From Streptomyces sp. NBRC 109706 (GTDB lineage Bacteria; Actinomycetota; Actinomycetes; Streptomycetales; Streptomycetaceae): a stretch of DNA of 64,000 bases. The stretch's first letter is position 1. The number at the start of each line of letters is the position of its first letter. The notes under the pieces were generated by a model. It was not told where the DNA came from. It did not search any database and saw nothing but the letters and a program-made list of their open reading frames with translations. Position numbers and translations under genes: made by a program. Where the stretch lies: contig NZ_BBOM01000010.1 in the NCBI RefSeq assembly GCF_000974485.1, positions 62,001-126,000 of the forward strand, read 5' to 3'. This document shows positions 7,110 through 15,993 of this stretch, one piece after another.

Positions 7110-9041
7110 TCAGGACGCCTGGTCGGGACTGGTGCCGAACGGCCGGTCGTACAGCTCCAGTTCGCGGATCGACGCGTAGCTCCCCGCCCGCAGCGAGGTG
7201 ACGGTGACCCGGACGTACCGGGCGTCGGCCGTGAAGGTGTGGGCCCGCACCCGCGCGGTGTCCGTCGACCCGGTGAGGTCGGCGAGCGTCGACCAGGTGG
7301 TGTTGTCGGTCGAACCCTCCACGCGGTAGCGGTAGTTCACCTCGTCCTTCTCCCAGACCAGGCGCGTTCCGGTCAGTGACCTGGTGGCGCCGAGGTCCAC
7401 GGTCAGCCACTCCCCGGTGGCGCCGGTCGCGGCGCACCAGCGGGTGGCCGTGGAGCCGTCGACCGCGTTGCCGGCCGTGTTGCCGTGGTTGGTCTCCTCG
7501 CTGCTGGCGGTGGCCGTGGCCCCGACGGCGATGTCGGCGGGGACGACCGACCGGTCGAGGGTCACCCCGAACACGGTGTCCTCGGGGTGCCGCTCCCGGT
7601 CGATCCCGGTGACGGTGACCCGGGCGTCGCCGTCCACGCTGTGGGCCAACTCCTGCCCGGTGGCCACGTCGAACACCCGCCGCACCACGCCGTCGCCGAC
7701 CGAAGGCGTGGTGAAGCCTGTTCCCGAGTAGCCGGGCAGCAGGTGCACATAGAAGGTGTCGTCCCGGTGGGTGAAGCCGTACCGGCCGTCCGTCGGGTTC
7801 CACGGCCCGCCGCGCGTGCCGTACACGGCGTCCCCGTAGGTGTCCAGGAACGCGCCGATGGCGCGGACGGCGTCCGCCTGGTCGGAGGGGATCGTCCCGG
7901 TCCGGTCGGGGCCGACGTTCACCAGGCAGGTGATGTCCCGGACCCAGGCGTTCACCAGGATGTTCATGGCCGTGCCGTAGGGCATCACGGGCTGTCCGGC
8001 GCGGTAGCCCCAACTGCCGCAGATCGTGAAGCACTTCTCCGCCAGGTGCCCGGTCCTGATGGCCCCTGTCGGAACGGATGGACCCTCTTCGTTGTCGTAG
8101 TCCCCGATCCAGCCGGAGCGCAGGTTGGCGACGACGTCGGGCTGGTGGTGGCGCACCAGTCCGCTGATTCCGAAGGGTTGTCCGGTCGCGGGGTCGGTCT
8201 CGCTGTAGGCGTCGTCCACGGGCCACTCGTTGGCGGCGTCGCGATGGGCGCCGGGCTCCCAGAAGAAGGCCGCGTCGGCGTCGGAACCCTGCTGTCCCAG
8301 CCAGCCGCCGTCGTAGAAGATGTCGTCGATGACGCCGTAGCGGGTCACCAGCTCCCTGATCTGCTGGTAGACCTCGTTCTTCATGATCCGCGCGTTCTCC
8401 TTGTGCGCCGGATCGGTCTGGTAACCCCAGCGGTTGGGAAGGCAGTTGGTTCCGGTCACGTCGTAGTAGCCGGGGTAGCGCCAGCTCATCGGGGAGTAGT
8501 AGAGGCCCACCCGGAGTCCGGCGGCGCGGACGGCGTCCACGTAGGGGGTGACAAGGTCGCGCTCCAGGGGCGCCTGGCCGGCGTGCCAGGCGTTCTCGTG
8601 GTCGCTGGGGAAGAGGGAGAACCCGTCGTGGTGGCGGGTGGTCAGCACGGTGTAGCGGGCGCCCATCTCGGTGGCGAGGGCGGCCCAGGCGGCAGGGTCG
8701 TAGGACTCGGCGGTGAACTGCTGATCGCCCTCCTCGGTCAGATAGCGCCGGTAGTCCTCGGGGGGCACGGCGTCGTTCTCCATGTGCCACTCGCCCTTGG
8801 CGGGGCCCGAATAGACGCCCCAGTGGATGAACATCCCCAGCTTGGCGTCCCGGAGCCAGCCGAGCTTCTCCTCCGGCTGCTGCGTCACACCCTGGTCCGT
8901 CTCGGGGACGCGGGGTGGCGGGACGGGCAGCGGCAGTGGCGCGGCGTGCGCGGGCGTGGCCGGCGCGTGGAGGGTCACGGCGGCGGCGGTCATGGCGGCC
9001 ATGCCCGTGAGCACTCCGCGCCGGCTGAGGTGATGCGACAT
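7110..9041 (-). CDS. Secreted GH29 alpha-L-fucosidase with discoidin-type C-terminus
   Basis: This 643-residue enzyme removes alpha-L-fucose from glycans. The N-terminus carries a twin-arginine signal (SRRGVLTGM, then AHAAP), so it is exported folded. The GH29 barrel shows LTTRHHDGFSLFPS, WRYPGYYDVT and IDDIFYDGGWLG. The Asp in FYDGG matches the nucleophile position of the family. A coagulation factor 5/8-type (CBM32-like) domain occupies roughly residues 505-635 (ATASSEETNHGNTAGNAVDG, WLTVDLGA, RYVRVTV). ATG 9041 follows GAGAGGAG; a longer frame to 9155 adds a non-signal-like leader and is not used. It converges on the importer operon, so uptake and hydrolysis genes share a locus but not a transcript. 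Confidence 0.9.
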   Translation of the reverse strand: MSHHLSRRGVLTGMAAMTAAAVTLHAPATPAHAAPLPLPVPPPRVPETDQGVTQQPEEKLGWLRDAKLGMFIHWGVYSGPAKGEWHMENDAVPPEDYRRYLTEEGDQQFTAESYDPAAWAALATEMGARYTVLTTRHHDGFSLFPSDHENAWHAGQAPLERDLVTPYVDAVRAAGLRVGLYYSPMSWRYPGYYDVTGTNCLPNRWGYQTDPAHKENARIMKNEVYQQIRELVTRYGVIDDIFYDGGWLGQQGSDADAAFFWEPGAHRDAANEWPVDDAYSETDPATGQPFGISGLVRHHQPDVVANLRSGWIGDYDNEEGPSVPTGAIRTGHLAEKCFTICGSWGYRAGQPVMPYGTAMNILVNAWVRDITCLVNVGPDRTGTIPSDQADAVRAIGAFLDTYGDAVYGTRGGPWNPTDGRYGFTHRDDTFYVHLLPGYSGTGFTTPSVGDGVVRRVFDVATGQELAHSVDGDARVTVTGIDRERHPEDTVFGVTLDRSVVPADIAVGATATASSEETNHGNTAGNAVDGSTATRWCAATGATGEWLTVDLGATRSLTGTRLVWEKDEVNYRYRVEGSTDNTTWSTLADLTGSTDTARVRAHTFTADARYVRVTVTSLRAGSYASIRELELYDRPFGTSPDQAS

Positions 9042-9195
9042 CACTGGTCTCCTCTCTCCCCCTCTCCAACAAAACCAAACATGGAGAAGGTGGGGACGGG
9101 ATGGGATACAGAGGAACACACGCCTCAAGGAAGGGCGCATGGACATGGGATGCATTAGGAGGGTGCCAGCCGGCCCGTGTCCAGATGTGTGCGTG

Positions 9196-9207
9196 GTTTA
9201 CGCAAAC
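9196..9207. promoter_or_regulatory. Possible LacI-type operator
   Basis: The 12-mer GTTTACGCAAAC is an imperfect palindrome with a central CG, the usual form of LacI-family operators. It lies between the divergently transcribed fucosidase and GH43-like genes. It differs from the 3713-3736 repeat, so a different regulator would be needed. This is suggestive only. Confidence 0.3.
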
Positions 9208-9300
9208 TTTCGCCCTGCAGGACTGGTTCGAGATGCCCTTCATCCAATGCCTGGAGCAAGATCGGGACAAACCGAGGGGGAGTCCGTTCGGTCGAGACGG

Positions 9301-9329
9301 TTGACGGGCCCCCGTCACCGCCCTAATCT
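9301..9329 (+). promoter_or_regulatory. Predicted promoter of the GH43-like gene
   Basis: TTGACG (9301-9306) and TAATCT (9324-9329) are 17 nt apart. The predicted transcription start near 9336 would give a leader of about 145 nt before ATG 9480. The rest of 9042-9479 holds no gene that I can support. Confidence 0.5.
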
Positions 9330-9479
9330 CCACCGGAAAGACACTCGATCAAACATTTAACGACGGGAGGCCGACGCCTCCCCCGCTCCCGAGCCGCGTC
9401 CCCCGTTCTGGTCGAGCGCCCCCAGCACCCCCACACCCGGGCCGGAGGTCCGCTTCCGGTCCCCTCCGAAAGGACCTCG

Positions 9480-10922
9480 ATGTCTCGTCGCGTCCTGACC
9501 ATCCTGGTGGCGGCCGTCACCGGCCTGTGCGCCATGCTTCTGGCCGGACCACCGGCCCACGCCGCCCCCGTGACGGTCGTCAGCGGAACACAGTTCACCG
9601 ACACCTCGGGCGCCCTCGTGCACGCGCACGGCGGCGGCGTGCTCCAGGTCGGCGACTACTACTACCTGTTCGGCGAGAACCGCCACGACGACAACACCTT
9701 CAGGGCCTTCTCCGTCTACCGCTCGACGGACCTGCGCGACTGGGAGTTCAGGAACGACGTCCTGACCCAGGCCAGCGACCCTGAGTTGGAGCTGTCCAAC
9801 ATCGAACGGCCCAAGGTCGTCTACAACGACTCCACGGGACAGTTCGTCATGTGGATGCACAAGGAGAACGGCACCGACTACACCGAGGCCCGCGCCGCCG
9901 TCGCCGTATCCGACACCGTCGACGGCGACTACGAGTGGCGGGGCAGCTTCCGGCCGCCGAGCGGCACCACCTCACGGGACCAGACCGTCTTTGTCGACGA
10001 CGACGGCACCGCCTACCAGGCGACCTCGACGGAGGGCAACGCCGACCTGCACATCTACCGACTGACCGACGACTACCTCGGCTACGACACCCTCGTCGCG
10101 AACCCGTGGTCCGGTACCTTCCGCGAGGCTCCCGCCCTCTTCCGGCGGGACGGCGTCTACTTCATGCTGACGTCGGCGAACAGCGGTTGGGAACCCAACC
10201 AGCAGCGCTACGCGACCGCGCCGTCGATCGAGGGCCCCTGGACCCCGATGGCGGACGTGGGAGACGCGACCGGCTACGGCTCCCAGACCACGTTCGTCCT
10301 GCCGGTGCACGGCACCGAGGGCACCTCGTACCTCTACCTCGGCGACCGCTGGGGGAACTCCTTCGGAGGCACCGTCAACGACTCCCGTTACGTATGGCTG
10401 CCGTTGGGCTTCCCGACCAGAACCACGCTCAACCTGCCGTGGTACCCCGAAACCGTCATCGACACGGAGGCCGGCACCGTCACGGGCAGCGGCGGCGGCC
10501 CCTACCACACCCTGGTCGCCGGGCACAGCGGACGATGCGTGGACGTCGCCGACAACTCGTCAGCCGAGGACGCCTCGGTGGTGCAGTACGCGTGCAACGG
10601 CGGCCTCAACCAGCGGTGGCGGCTGGCGGACGCCGGCGAGGGACGCGTGCGGATCATGGCGCAGCACAGCGGCAAGTGCCTCGACGTCGCCGACGGGTCG
10701 TCCGCCGACGGGCAGCGCGTCATCCAGTACTCCTGCGGCACCGGCGACAACCAGCTGTGGCGCGTCGAGGACCGGCCCGACGGACTGAAGCGGCTGGTGG
10801 CGCAGCACAGCGGCAAGTGCCTGTCGGTGTCGGATGGTTCGGCCGAGAACGGCGCCGAACTCGTCCAGCAGACCTGCGGGAACGACGGCGCACAGGGATT
10901 CGAACTGCGCGCCATGGAGTGA
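9480..10922 (+). CDS. Secreted GH43-like beta-propeller hydrolase with RICIN (CBM13) tail
   Basis: This 480-residue protein has a Sec signal peptide (hydrophobic core, cleavage near AHA-AP at about 29). Residues 30-335 resemble the family 43 five-bladed propeller of the exo-beta-1,3-galactanase type: LVHAHGGGVLQVGDYYYLFG, IERPKVVYND, WMHKENGTDY and SRDQTVFVDDDGTAYQ. The HAHGGG...YYLFGE opening is characteristic of that subgroup. Residues 345-480 form a ricin-type beta-trefoil with three repeats; two have QxW (NQRWRL, NQLWRV) and the third has QGF. Such tails bind galactose-containing polymers. ATG follows AAAGGA. The fit with galactan or arabinogalactan breakdown is inferred; the exact linkage is not. 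Confidence 0.82.
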   Translation: MSRRVLTILVAAVTGLCAMLLAGPPAHAAPVTVVSGTQFTDTSGALVHAHGGGVLQVGDYYYLFGENRHDDNTFRAFSVYRSTDLRDWEFRNDVLTQASDPELELSNIERPKVVYNDSTGQFVMWMHKENGTDYTEARAAVAVSDTVDGDYEWRGSFRPPSGTTSRDQTVFVDDDGTAYQATSTEGNADLHIYRLTDDYLGYDTLVANPWSGTFREAPALFRRDGVYFMLTSANSGWEPNQQRYATAPSIEGPWTPMADVGDATGYGSQTTFVLPVHGTEGTSYLYLGDRWGNSFGGTVNDSRYVWLPLGFPTRTTLNLPWYPETVIDTEAGTVTGSGGGPYHTLVAGHSGRCVDVADNSSAEDASVVQYACNGGLNQRWRLADAGEGRVRIMAQHSGKCLDVADGSSADGQRVIQYSCGTGDNQLWRVEDRPDGLKRLVAQHSGKCLSVSDGSAENGAELVQQTCGNDGAQGFELRAME

Positions 10923-11090
10923 TACCACGTCAGCCTCCGGACACCCACCTCCCCTCGGTCGGGTGCCGGTACCAGTCCGCACTCGTTCTCCACGGCCTGG
11001 AAGGCTTCCTCGATCACCCAGCGGGTCCCGGCGATGCCGACGGGTGCGTGGGCGAGGCAGTACTCGATCTCATCGGACCTGGCCGCCGCA
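10923..11090 (-). pseudogene. IS701-like transposase remnant
   Basis: On the minus strand the peptide DEIEYCLAHAPVG, then AGTRWVIEEAFQAVENECGL and VRRLTWYH matches the C-terminal glutamate region (RW.IEE.FQ..K.E.GL) of IS701-family transposases. There is no upstream transposase body, and the fragment abuts the stop of the preceding hydrolase. The remaining bases to 11347 show no gene. The fragment marks the left side of the caspase/NACHT island. Confidence 0.65.
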
Positions 11091-11347
11091 CCGGGCCGAC
11101 ACCCGCCGCTGGTGGCGAACTCCCGCTCGTCCGGGATCTTCGCCGCCCCGCGGCGGTCCCGGCCGGAGGTCCAGGATGGGGCGGGTACAACTCCCCCCGC
11201 ACAACCAGATTCACTGTCGTAGAAGTCGAAACGGCCGGTTTCGTTGGTAAATACCCCGCCCAGCACTCCCAAGGCACATGACGATCGTGGGTCCGCTCCC
11301 TGCTCCAGCGCTGACCCACCCTCCTCTCCTTCGGGGCTCTCTCCGGA

Positions 11348-14300
11348 TCAGTCGAACAGCGCATCCAACCTGTCCTCGCCCGCCATGATCCGCCAGGCCG
11401 GCACCCGCAGCGTCCGACTCACCTCGCACGCCTTCGCCCCGTGGCCGCCAGACGGCAGCCCGGTGAGCAGGTTCTCGCGGGCGTGCGCCAGCCGCAGGTG
11501 CCGGGCCGGATCCTGGCCGGGGCGCGGGCCCGAATCGATCAGCACTGCTGTGTTCTCCCCGTCCGTGGTGAACACCAGGTCCACCGGGTGGCCGCCGACG
11601 ACGGCCGCGCGCTCGAGATCGGTGACCCCGCGCCTTTCGAGGTACTGCTGAAACCGGTCGGCGAGTTCCTCACGGAACGCACCCGCCACACTCCCGGCGT
11701 GCACGGCCCCGGGCGCCCCACCAGTAAGGCCGCTTTCCGCTTCCTGGCCGAAGGCACCCGCCCCCGCCCCCAGCAGGACCGAGCGTCCGGCGAGGATCGC
11801 GGGAAGACCGCTCTGCCCCTGCCAGAACGCGTGGCTGCCCACGGTGATCAGCTGCGACTTGGCCCGGGTGATCGCCACGTTCCACAGGTTGACCTGGCTC
11901 GCCACCCAGTGCGTCGTCCTGGGCGGGGTGTTGAGCGTGGCCACCGGACTCAGCACCATCACGTCGCGCTGGCCGCCCTGGAAAGCGTGCACCGTCCCGA
12001 CCCGCACCCGCTTGTCGTCGGGCCACATCCGAGCCAGGGCCACCGCCTGCGCCTTGAACGGCGTCACCACACCCACCTTGGCGTCCCGCGGCAGCCGCGC
12101 GAGCAGTTGGTCCACCACCCGCCGCGTGGCGGCAGCCTCGGCGTCGTTGCGCCAGGACCGATCGCCGCTGCCCCGCGCGGACAAGCCGCCCGGCACGTCG
12201 ACCCAGCCCAGTACGGGCGCCGGTTCGGCCGTGCCCACCGGGTCGAGCGCGGGGACCTGCCGCCGCACGTCGGTGAGTACCCGCAACTGCCCTGCGTAGC
12301 AGTAGCCGTTGACGACATCGGCGATCTCCGGGTGGCACCGGTAGTGCTCGTCGAGCAGCAGCGCGGTGTCGCCGTGCTGCGCGGCCGCGTGGTACGCCGA
12401 GTGGACGTGGTAGGTGAGCCGGTGGTCCTCCAGTTGTGCCGCGCTCAGCCCGGCCCGGATCCGCGCCTGACGTTCCTGCTCCGGCGCGATGGTGGCGATG
12501 TGGTCGAGCTGCATGGGGTCACCGATGATCAGCGCCCGTCGAGCTCGGAACAGCAAGGGCAGCACCGACGGGATGGAGCACTGGCTGGCCTCGTCGATGA
12601 CGACCAGGTCGAACAGCTTCGGCACCAGTTCCAACTGCCCCACGGAGTGGGTGCTGATCGCCCATCCCCTGATGTGCGCCATCAGGTTCCGCTGGCTCTT
12701 GCGCTTACCTGAACGTTCTCCTCGCAGCGCCTGAACCCGCTGCCCCATCAGCCCGCGCGCCCGCGCGAGGGTTTCCGCCGAGATCGCCCGGGACAGTTCC
12801 GTGGACAACTCCGACAGGGCACCGGCCGTCTCCAGCCGCGACTTCTTGAGCTCTTCCTCGTCCCAGTCGCCGTGCTCATGGACGAGTGCGCGCAGCTGGC
12901 GCTCCACGGCCACCACGTCCGCCAGGCTCTCCAACGTCTCAGGAGGCACGGGCCGCTCGTCCGCCCATCCGGGCCACGGCGGGCCGTCGCTCGTCGACGC
13001 GCAGCCGGACCGGAGCAGCGCGGCCAGCGCCCGCGCCCGGCGCCAACGGCCGAACCGCCAGGACGGTGCCCCGGCCGCGTTCCGGGCCCTGCTCTCCCAG
13101 CGCCGCAGCGCGGCCGTTCCGCTCCCCGTCGCCCAGGCACCTTCCAGCAGCGGCAGCGGCAGCTCAAGCGCGCCCGCCCGTTCCTCACGCTCCTGAAGCA
13201 GGTCCAGCAGCCGCACCTCCTCGCCGACCCGGCCCCCCGCCTCAGCCCGCTGTCGGGAGGCCAGCGCCCGGGTGTTGCGCAGCGCTCCGCCCACCGTGGC
13301 GGAGTTCCGCCGCTGTTGCTCCACGGGCTCGTCGAGCAGTCGATCCAGCTTGGCCGCCTCCAGCTGCTGCTTCTCGACGTTGCCCGTCCGCATCAGCAGC
13401 CCCGGCGCCACGTTGTCGCAGCGCTCGGCGACGACGTCCACCGCCTCGTTGTTGGTCGAGGCGACCAGCACGGACTGTCCCGCGGCGGCGCAGGTGGTGA
13501 CCACGGCCGTGACCACCTCGCTCTTGCCCGTCCCCGGCGGCCCGGTGGCCACCGTCAGCGTCCGTGACATCGCCGAGGAGACCACCAGTTCCTGACTCTC
13601 GTTGCACGGCCCCGACGCCACCAGAACGGCCCTCGGGTCCGCCTCCGCTTCACCGCCGCTCAGCAACGCGTCCATCGCGGTGCCGGGAATCTGCCCGGTC
13701 CGCGTCGACATCTGCAGCAGGTTGTCCACCAGTGCCTGCGTGAAGTTGGTCTCGGCACTCGACGGTGTCAGCAGCACGGCGGCGTTGTGCGCCCCGGTCC
13801 GGAGCGTCTGCGCCACGGTCCGCTCGCTGAGCGCGGACGGGTCCAGCGGCTCAAGCTCCGGCAGCCCCAGCTCCTCCAACAACTGTCGTACGGCTCGCAG
13901 CATTTGGGCGTCGTTGCCCTCCTGCCAGGTCGGCTGCCAACTCGCGAGGAGGTCGGCCGCGTCCTCCTCGTCGAGCAGTTCCGAGACCACGCCGGCGTGC
14001 GGAACCGGCACCCCGGTCGGCCGGAGCACGTCCCGGCCGTCCTCGTCGGGCGCGAGTTCCATCTGCTGGATCAGCAGAGGCGCGATCCGCACGGCCCCAC
14101 GACGTCCCTGACCGCCTCCCTCGGACCTGGGAAGCGTGACAGCCGGATACCCGTACCAGTACACGTGCTGAGTTCCGCCGTTGGCGTCCGCGCTGTCGCG
14201 CCTGGGCCGTGGTCGGGGGAGGCGGCCGGGGGCGGGGAAAGTCGAGCCCCGCCCCGACTGGATGATCTCCTCCCCACCGCCCAACAGGAAGTAGCCCTTC

Positions 14301-15271
14301 TCCCTTTCGCGGTCACGGTCGGGCAGCATACCGGCGGCCGCTTCGGCCGTCAGGCAGTGCACGTAGTAGCGCAGCAGCCACTCCCAGTCCACGCCGTTTC
14401 GCGCGTCCAGCGCCGCCAGCTCCCGCGCCTTCCGCAAGGTGGGGGAGGATCGCACCGCCTCCCGCGCGTCGCTGTTCGGTAGCACTGGCAGGTGTACGGG
14501 ACGTGCCACCGACCGTGCGAAGTAGAGGATCTGCGTGGCCCGGAACGTGGACTTGGTGGGCCGTTGCTCCTCAGGGACGCCCTTGCGCACCATCTGCGCC
14601 GTCAGATACTCGAACAGGTCGTCCGGGGAGATCCACCCACCTCCCTTGATGTGCCCGTTGCGCAACCCCTCTACGATCTCGCCGGTGAACCGCGAGGTAC
14701 CGAGCGTGGATCCGGGCGGCGCCATCGCGGAAGCGGACTGCAACGCGTCGGAGGCGGTGATGAAGTACACGCCGGTCGGTCGCAACAGCGTGCTGCCCGT
14801 GGGTGGCTGGTCGGCGTCGCCCGCGGCCCCCTTGGCTGTCCACCCCTGGACGACGGAGCCGCTGGAGCAGCAGTCCAGAAGCACGATTTTCGCAGAGGCG
14901 CGGCAGGCCGTCAGCATCCGCTCAAGGAAATCCGACGGCACCGCCGTGCTCGGCAGGTCGTTGGGGTCGGTGTCACGGGTGAGGAAGTACAGCTGGTTGT
15001 CGTCCTGGCAGAACTCCCCGTGCCCGCTGAAGTACAGCAAGGCGGTCTCGCTCGGCTGCCGTTCCGCCAGGAACGTCTCGATGGCGTGCAGCATCTCCGC
15101 GCGGGTCGGCTCGGCGACCATCGCGCAGTCGTTGTACAGGCCGATCTCGGTGTTCTCCAGCACCGCCCGCATGTAGTGCAGGTCGGCACGGACCGGCGGC
15201 AGATCGTGATATCTGTCGCTGTCGTACGTGGAGACGCCGATGAGCATGGCGTACCGGTCGTTGTCGGTCAT
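11348..15271 (-). CDS. Caspase-like protease fused to UPF1-like SF1 helicase
   Basis: This 1307-residue two-module protein begins with a C14 caspase-like domain at residues 1-255. Its histidine is H84 in LLYFSGHGE and its cysteine is C134/C135 in LLDCCSSG. Residues 260-550 are a poorly recognised linker. An SF1 helicase follows: Walker A GPPGTGKS (577-584), Walker B VVIDEAS (891-896), GDPMQL (917-922), EHYRCHPEI (975-983), GTVHAFQG (1092-1099) and NVAITRAK (1131-1138). A long charged insert fills 640-870. Residues 1195-1307 may be a worn restriction-endonuclease-like fold (GHPVDLVF, then TAVLID). The ATG lies 6 nt after the EACC1 stop, with GAGGG inside that gene's end, so the two are co-translated. 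Caspases beside EACC1 belong to NTP-dependent conflict systems; the helicase could sense nucleic acid and license proteolysis, leading to dormancy or death (inference). Confidence 0.88.
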   Translation of the reverse strand: MTDNDRYAMLIGVSTYDSDRYHDLPPVRADLHYMRAVLENTEIGLYNDCAMVAEPTRAEMLHAIETFLAERQPSETALLYFSGHGEFCQDDNQLYFLTRDTDPNDLPSTAVPSDFLERMLTACRASAKIVLLDCCSSGSVVQGWTAKGAAGDADQPPTGSTLLRPTGVYFITASDALQSASAMAPPGSTLGTSRFTGEIVEGLRNGHIKGGGWISPDDLFEYLTAQMVRKGVPEEQRPTKSTFRATQILYFARSVARPVHLPVLPNSDAREAVRSSPTLRKARELAALDARNGVDWEWLLRYYVHCLTAEAAAGMLPDRDREREKGYFLLGGGEEIIQSGRGSTFPAPGRLPRPRPRRDSADANGGTQHVYWYGYPAVTLPRSEGGGQGRRGAVRIAPLLIQQMELAPDEDGRDVLRPTGVPVPHAGVVSELLDEEDAADLLASWQPTWQEGNDAQMLRAVRQLLEELGLPELEPLDPSALSERTVAQTLRTGAHNAAVLLTPSSAETNFTQALVDNLLQMSTRTGQIPGTAMDALLSGGEAEADPRAVLVASGPCNESQELVVSSAMSRTLTVATGPPGTGKSEVVTAVVTTCAAAGQSVLVASTNNEAVDVVAERCDNVAPGLLMRTGNVEKQQLEAAKLDRLLDEPVEQQRRNSATVGGALRNTRALASRQRAEAGGRVGEEVRLLDLLQEREERAGALELPLPLLEGAWATGSGTAALRRWESRARNAAGAPSWRFGRWRRARALAALLRSGCASTSDGPPWPGWADERPVPPETLESLADVVAVERQLRALVHEHGDWDEEELKKSRLETAGALSELSTELSRAISAETLARARGLMGQRVQALRGERSGKRKSQRNLMAHIRGWAISTHSVGQLELVPKLFDLVVIDEASQCSIPSVLPLLFRARRALIIGDPMQLDHIATIAPEQERQARIRAGLSAAQLEDHRLTYHVHSAYHAAAQHGDTALLLDEHYRCHPEIADVVNGYCYAGQLRVLTDVRRQVPALDPVGTAEPAPVLGWVDVPGGLSARGSGDRSWRNDAEAAATRRVVDQLLARLPRDAKVGVVTPFKAQAVALARMWPDDKRVRVGTVHAFQGGQRDVMVLSPVATLNTPPRTTHWVASQVNLWNVAITRAKSQLITVGSHAFWQGQSGLPAILAGRSVLLGAGAGAFGQEAESGLTGGAPGAVHAGSVAGAFREELADRFQQYLERRGVTDLERAAVVGGHPVDLVFTTDGENTAVLIDSGPRPGQDPARHLRLAHARENLLTGLPSGGHGAKACEVSRTLRVPAWRIMAGEDRLDALFD

Positions 15272-15277
15272 GTGCCC

Positions 15278-15715
15278 TCAGCCCGCCGCCGATCCGTTGC
15301 CCGTGCCGTTGCCGTTCATGTCGTCGCTGCCTCCGTCGTCGCCGTCGGTGGCGCCGCCCGCGAGGAACCGCTCGATCCGCGTGTCGTCCTCGCGAGCCTC
15401 CCTCCCGGTGATCCGGAGGGTCACGCCATCGGGCCGCTCCACGACGATCGTCCGCTGCGGTACCCGGGACAGCCACAGCTGCACTCCGGCCACGGCCAGC
15501 GAGGCCGCACTGATCAGTACCCCGATGGTCTCGACGGACAGCCCGCCCTTGTCCGTGCCGCCGGGCGTACCACGAGGGGGGATGTCCAGGGCCGCGCCGG
15601 GGTCGGCGCCGGCAACCTCCGCGAGGAGTTCGCGTGCGTCCTTGCGCGCGCGCAGCGGATCGTCGTCGACGACTGAGATCCGGCACCCGGTCGGGTCGTT
15701 GAGCATGGTCGTCAC
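15278..15715 (-). CDS. EACC1 (effector-associated constant component 1) protein
   Basis: This protein of about 145 residues contains KGGLSVETIGVLISAASLAV followed by AGVQLWLSR and RTIVVERPDGVTLRITG. That is the pattern of the EACC1 family: a Gly/Lys turn, one hydrophobic helix, an arginine-bearing turn and a short beta-rich C-terminus. EACC1 is typically encoded next to caspase or other effector genes in actinobacterial conflict systems and is thought to be an invariant adaptor or gatekeeper. The C-terminus here is an acidic, Gly/Asn-rich tail. GTG 15715 is preferred because GAGGGA lies about 6 nt upstream; ATG 15730 and an ATG at 15763 are alternatives. The 278 bp upstream show no clear gene. 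Confidence 0.75.
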   Translation of the reverse strand: MTTMLNDPTGCRISVVDDDPLRARKDARELLAEVAGADPGAALDIPPRGTPGGTDKGGLSVETIGVLISAASLAVAGVQLWLSRVPQRTIVVERPDGVTLRITGREAREDDTRIERFLAGGATDGDDGGSDDMNGNGTGNGSAAG

Positions 15716-15993
15716 TGTGCTTCCCTCGGCCATAGGCGGTCTGGGCAAGTCGCGCGACCGCACAGTTACACGAGGTTAGTGGGCGGCTCGGACAATGGTG
15801 AGGCCGTCGCCGAAAAGACACTGCTCGTTGGCGCGAAAGCCGTCGGTCGGTGACGGCCACGCGCCCCTCACCATCGCGGGCGCTGCTCCGGCGCCGAGAC
15901 GCGGATCGTTCGCCCTGGGTGACGATCCGGGCCCCGCGATCAACTGAATGCCCCAGCGCCAAGAGTCCTGACGACCACTCACCGTGCCCCGCT

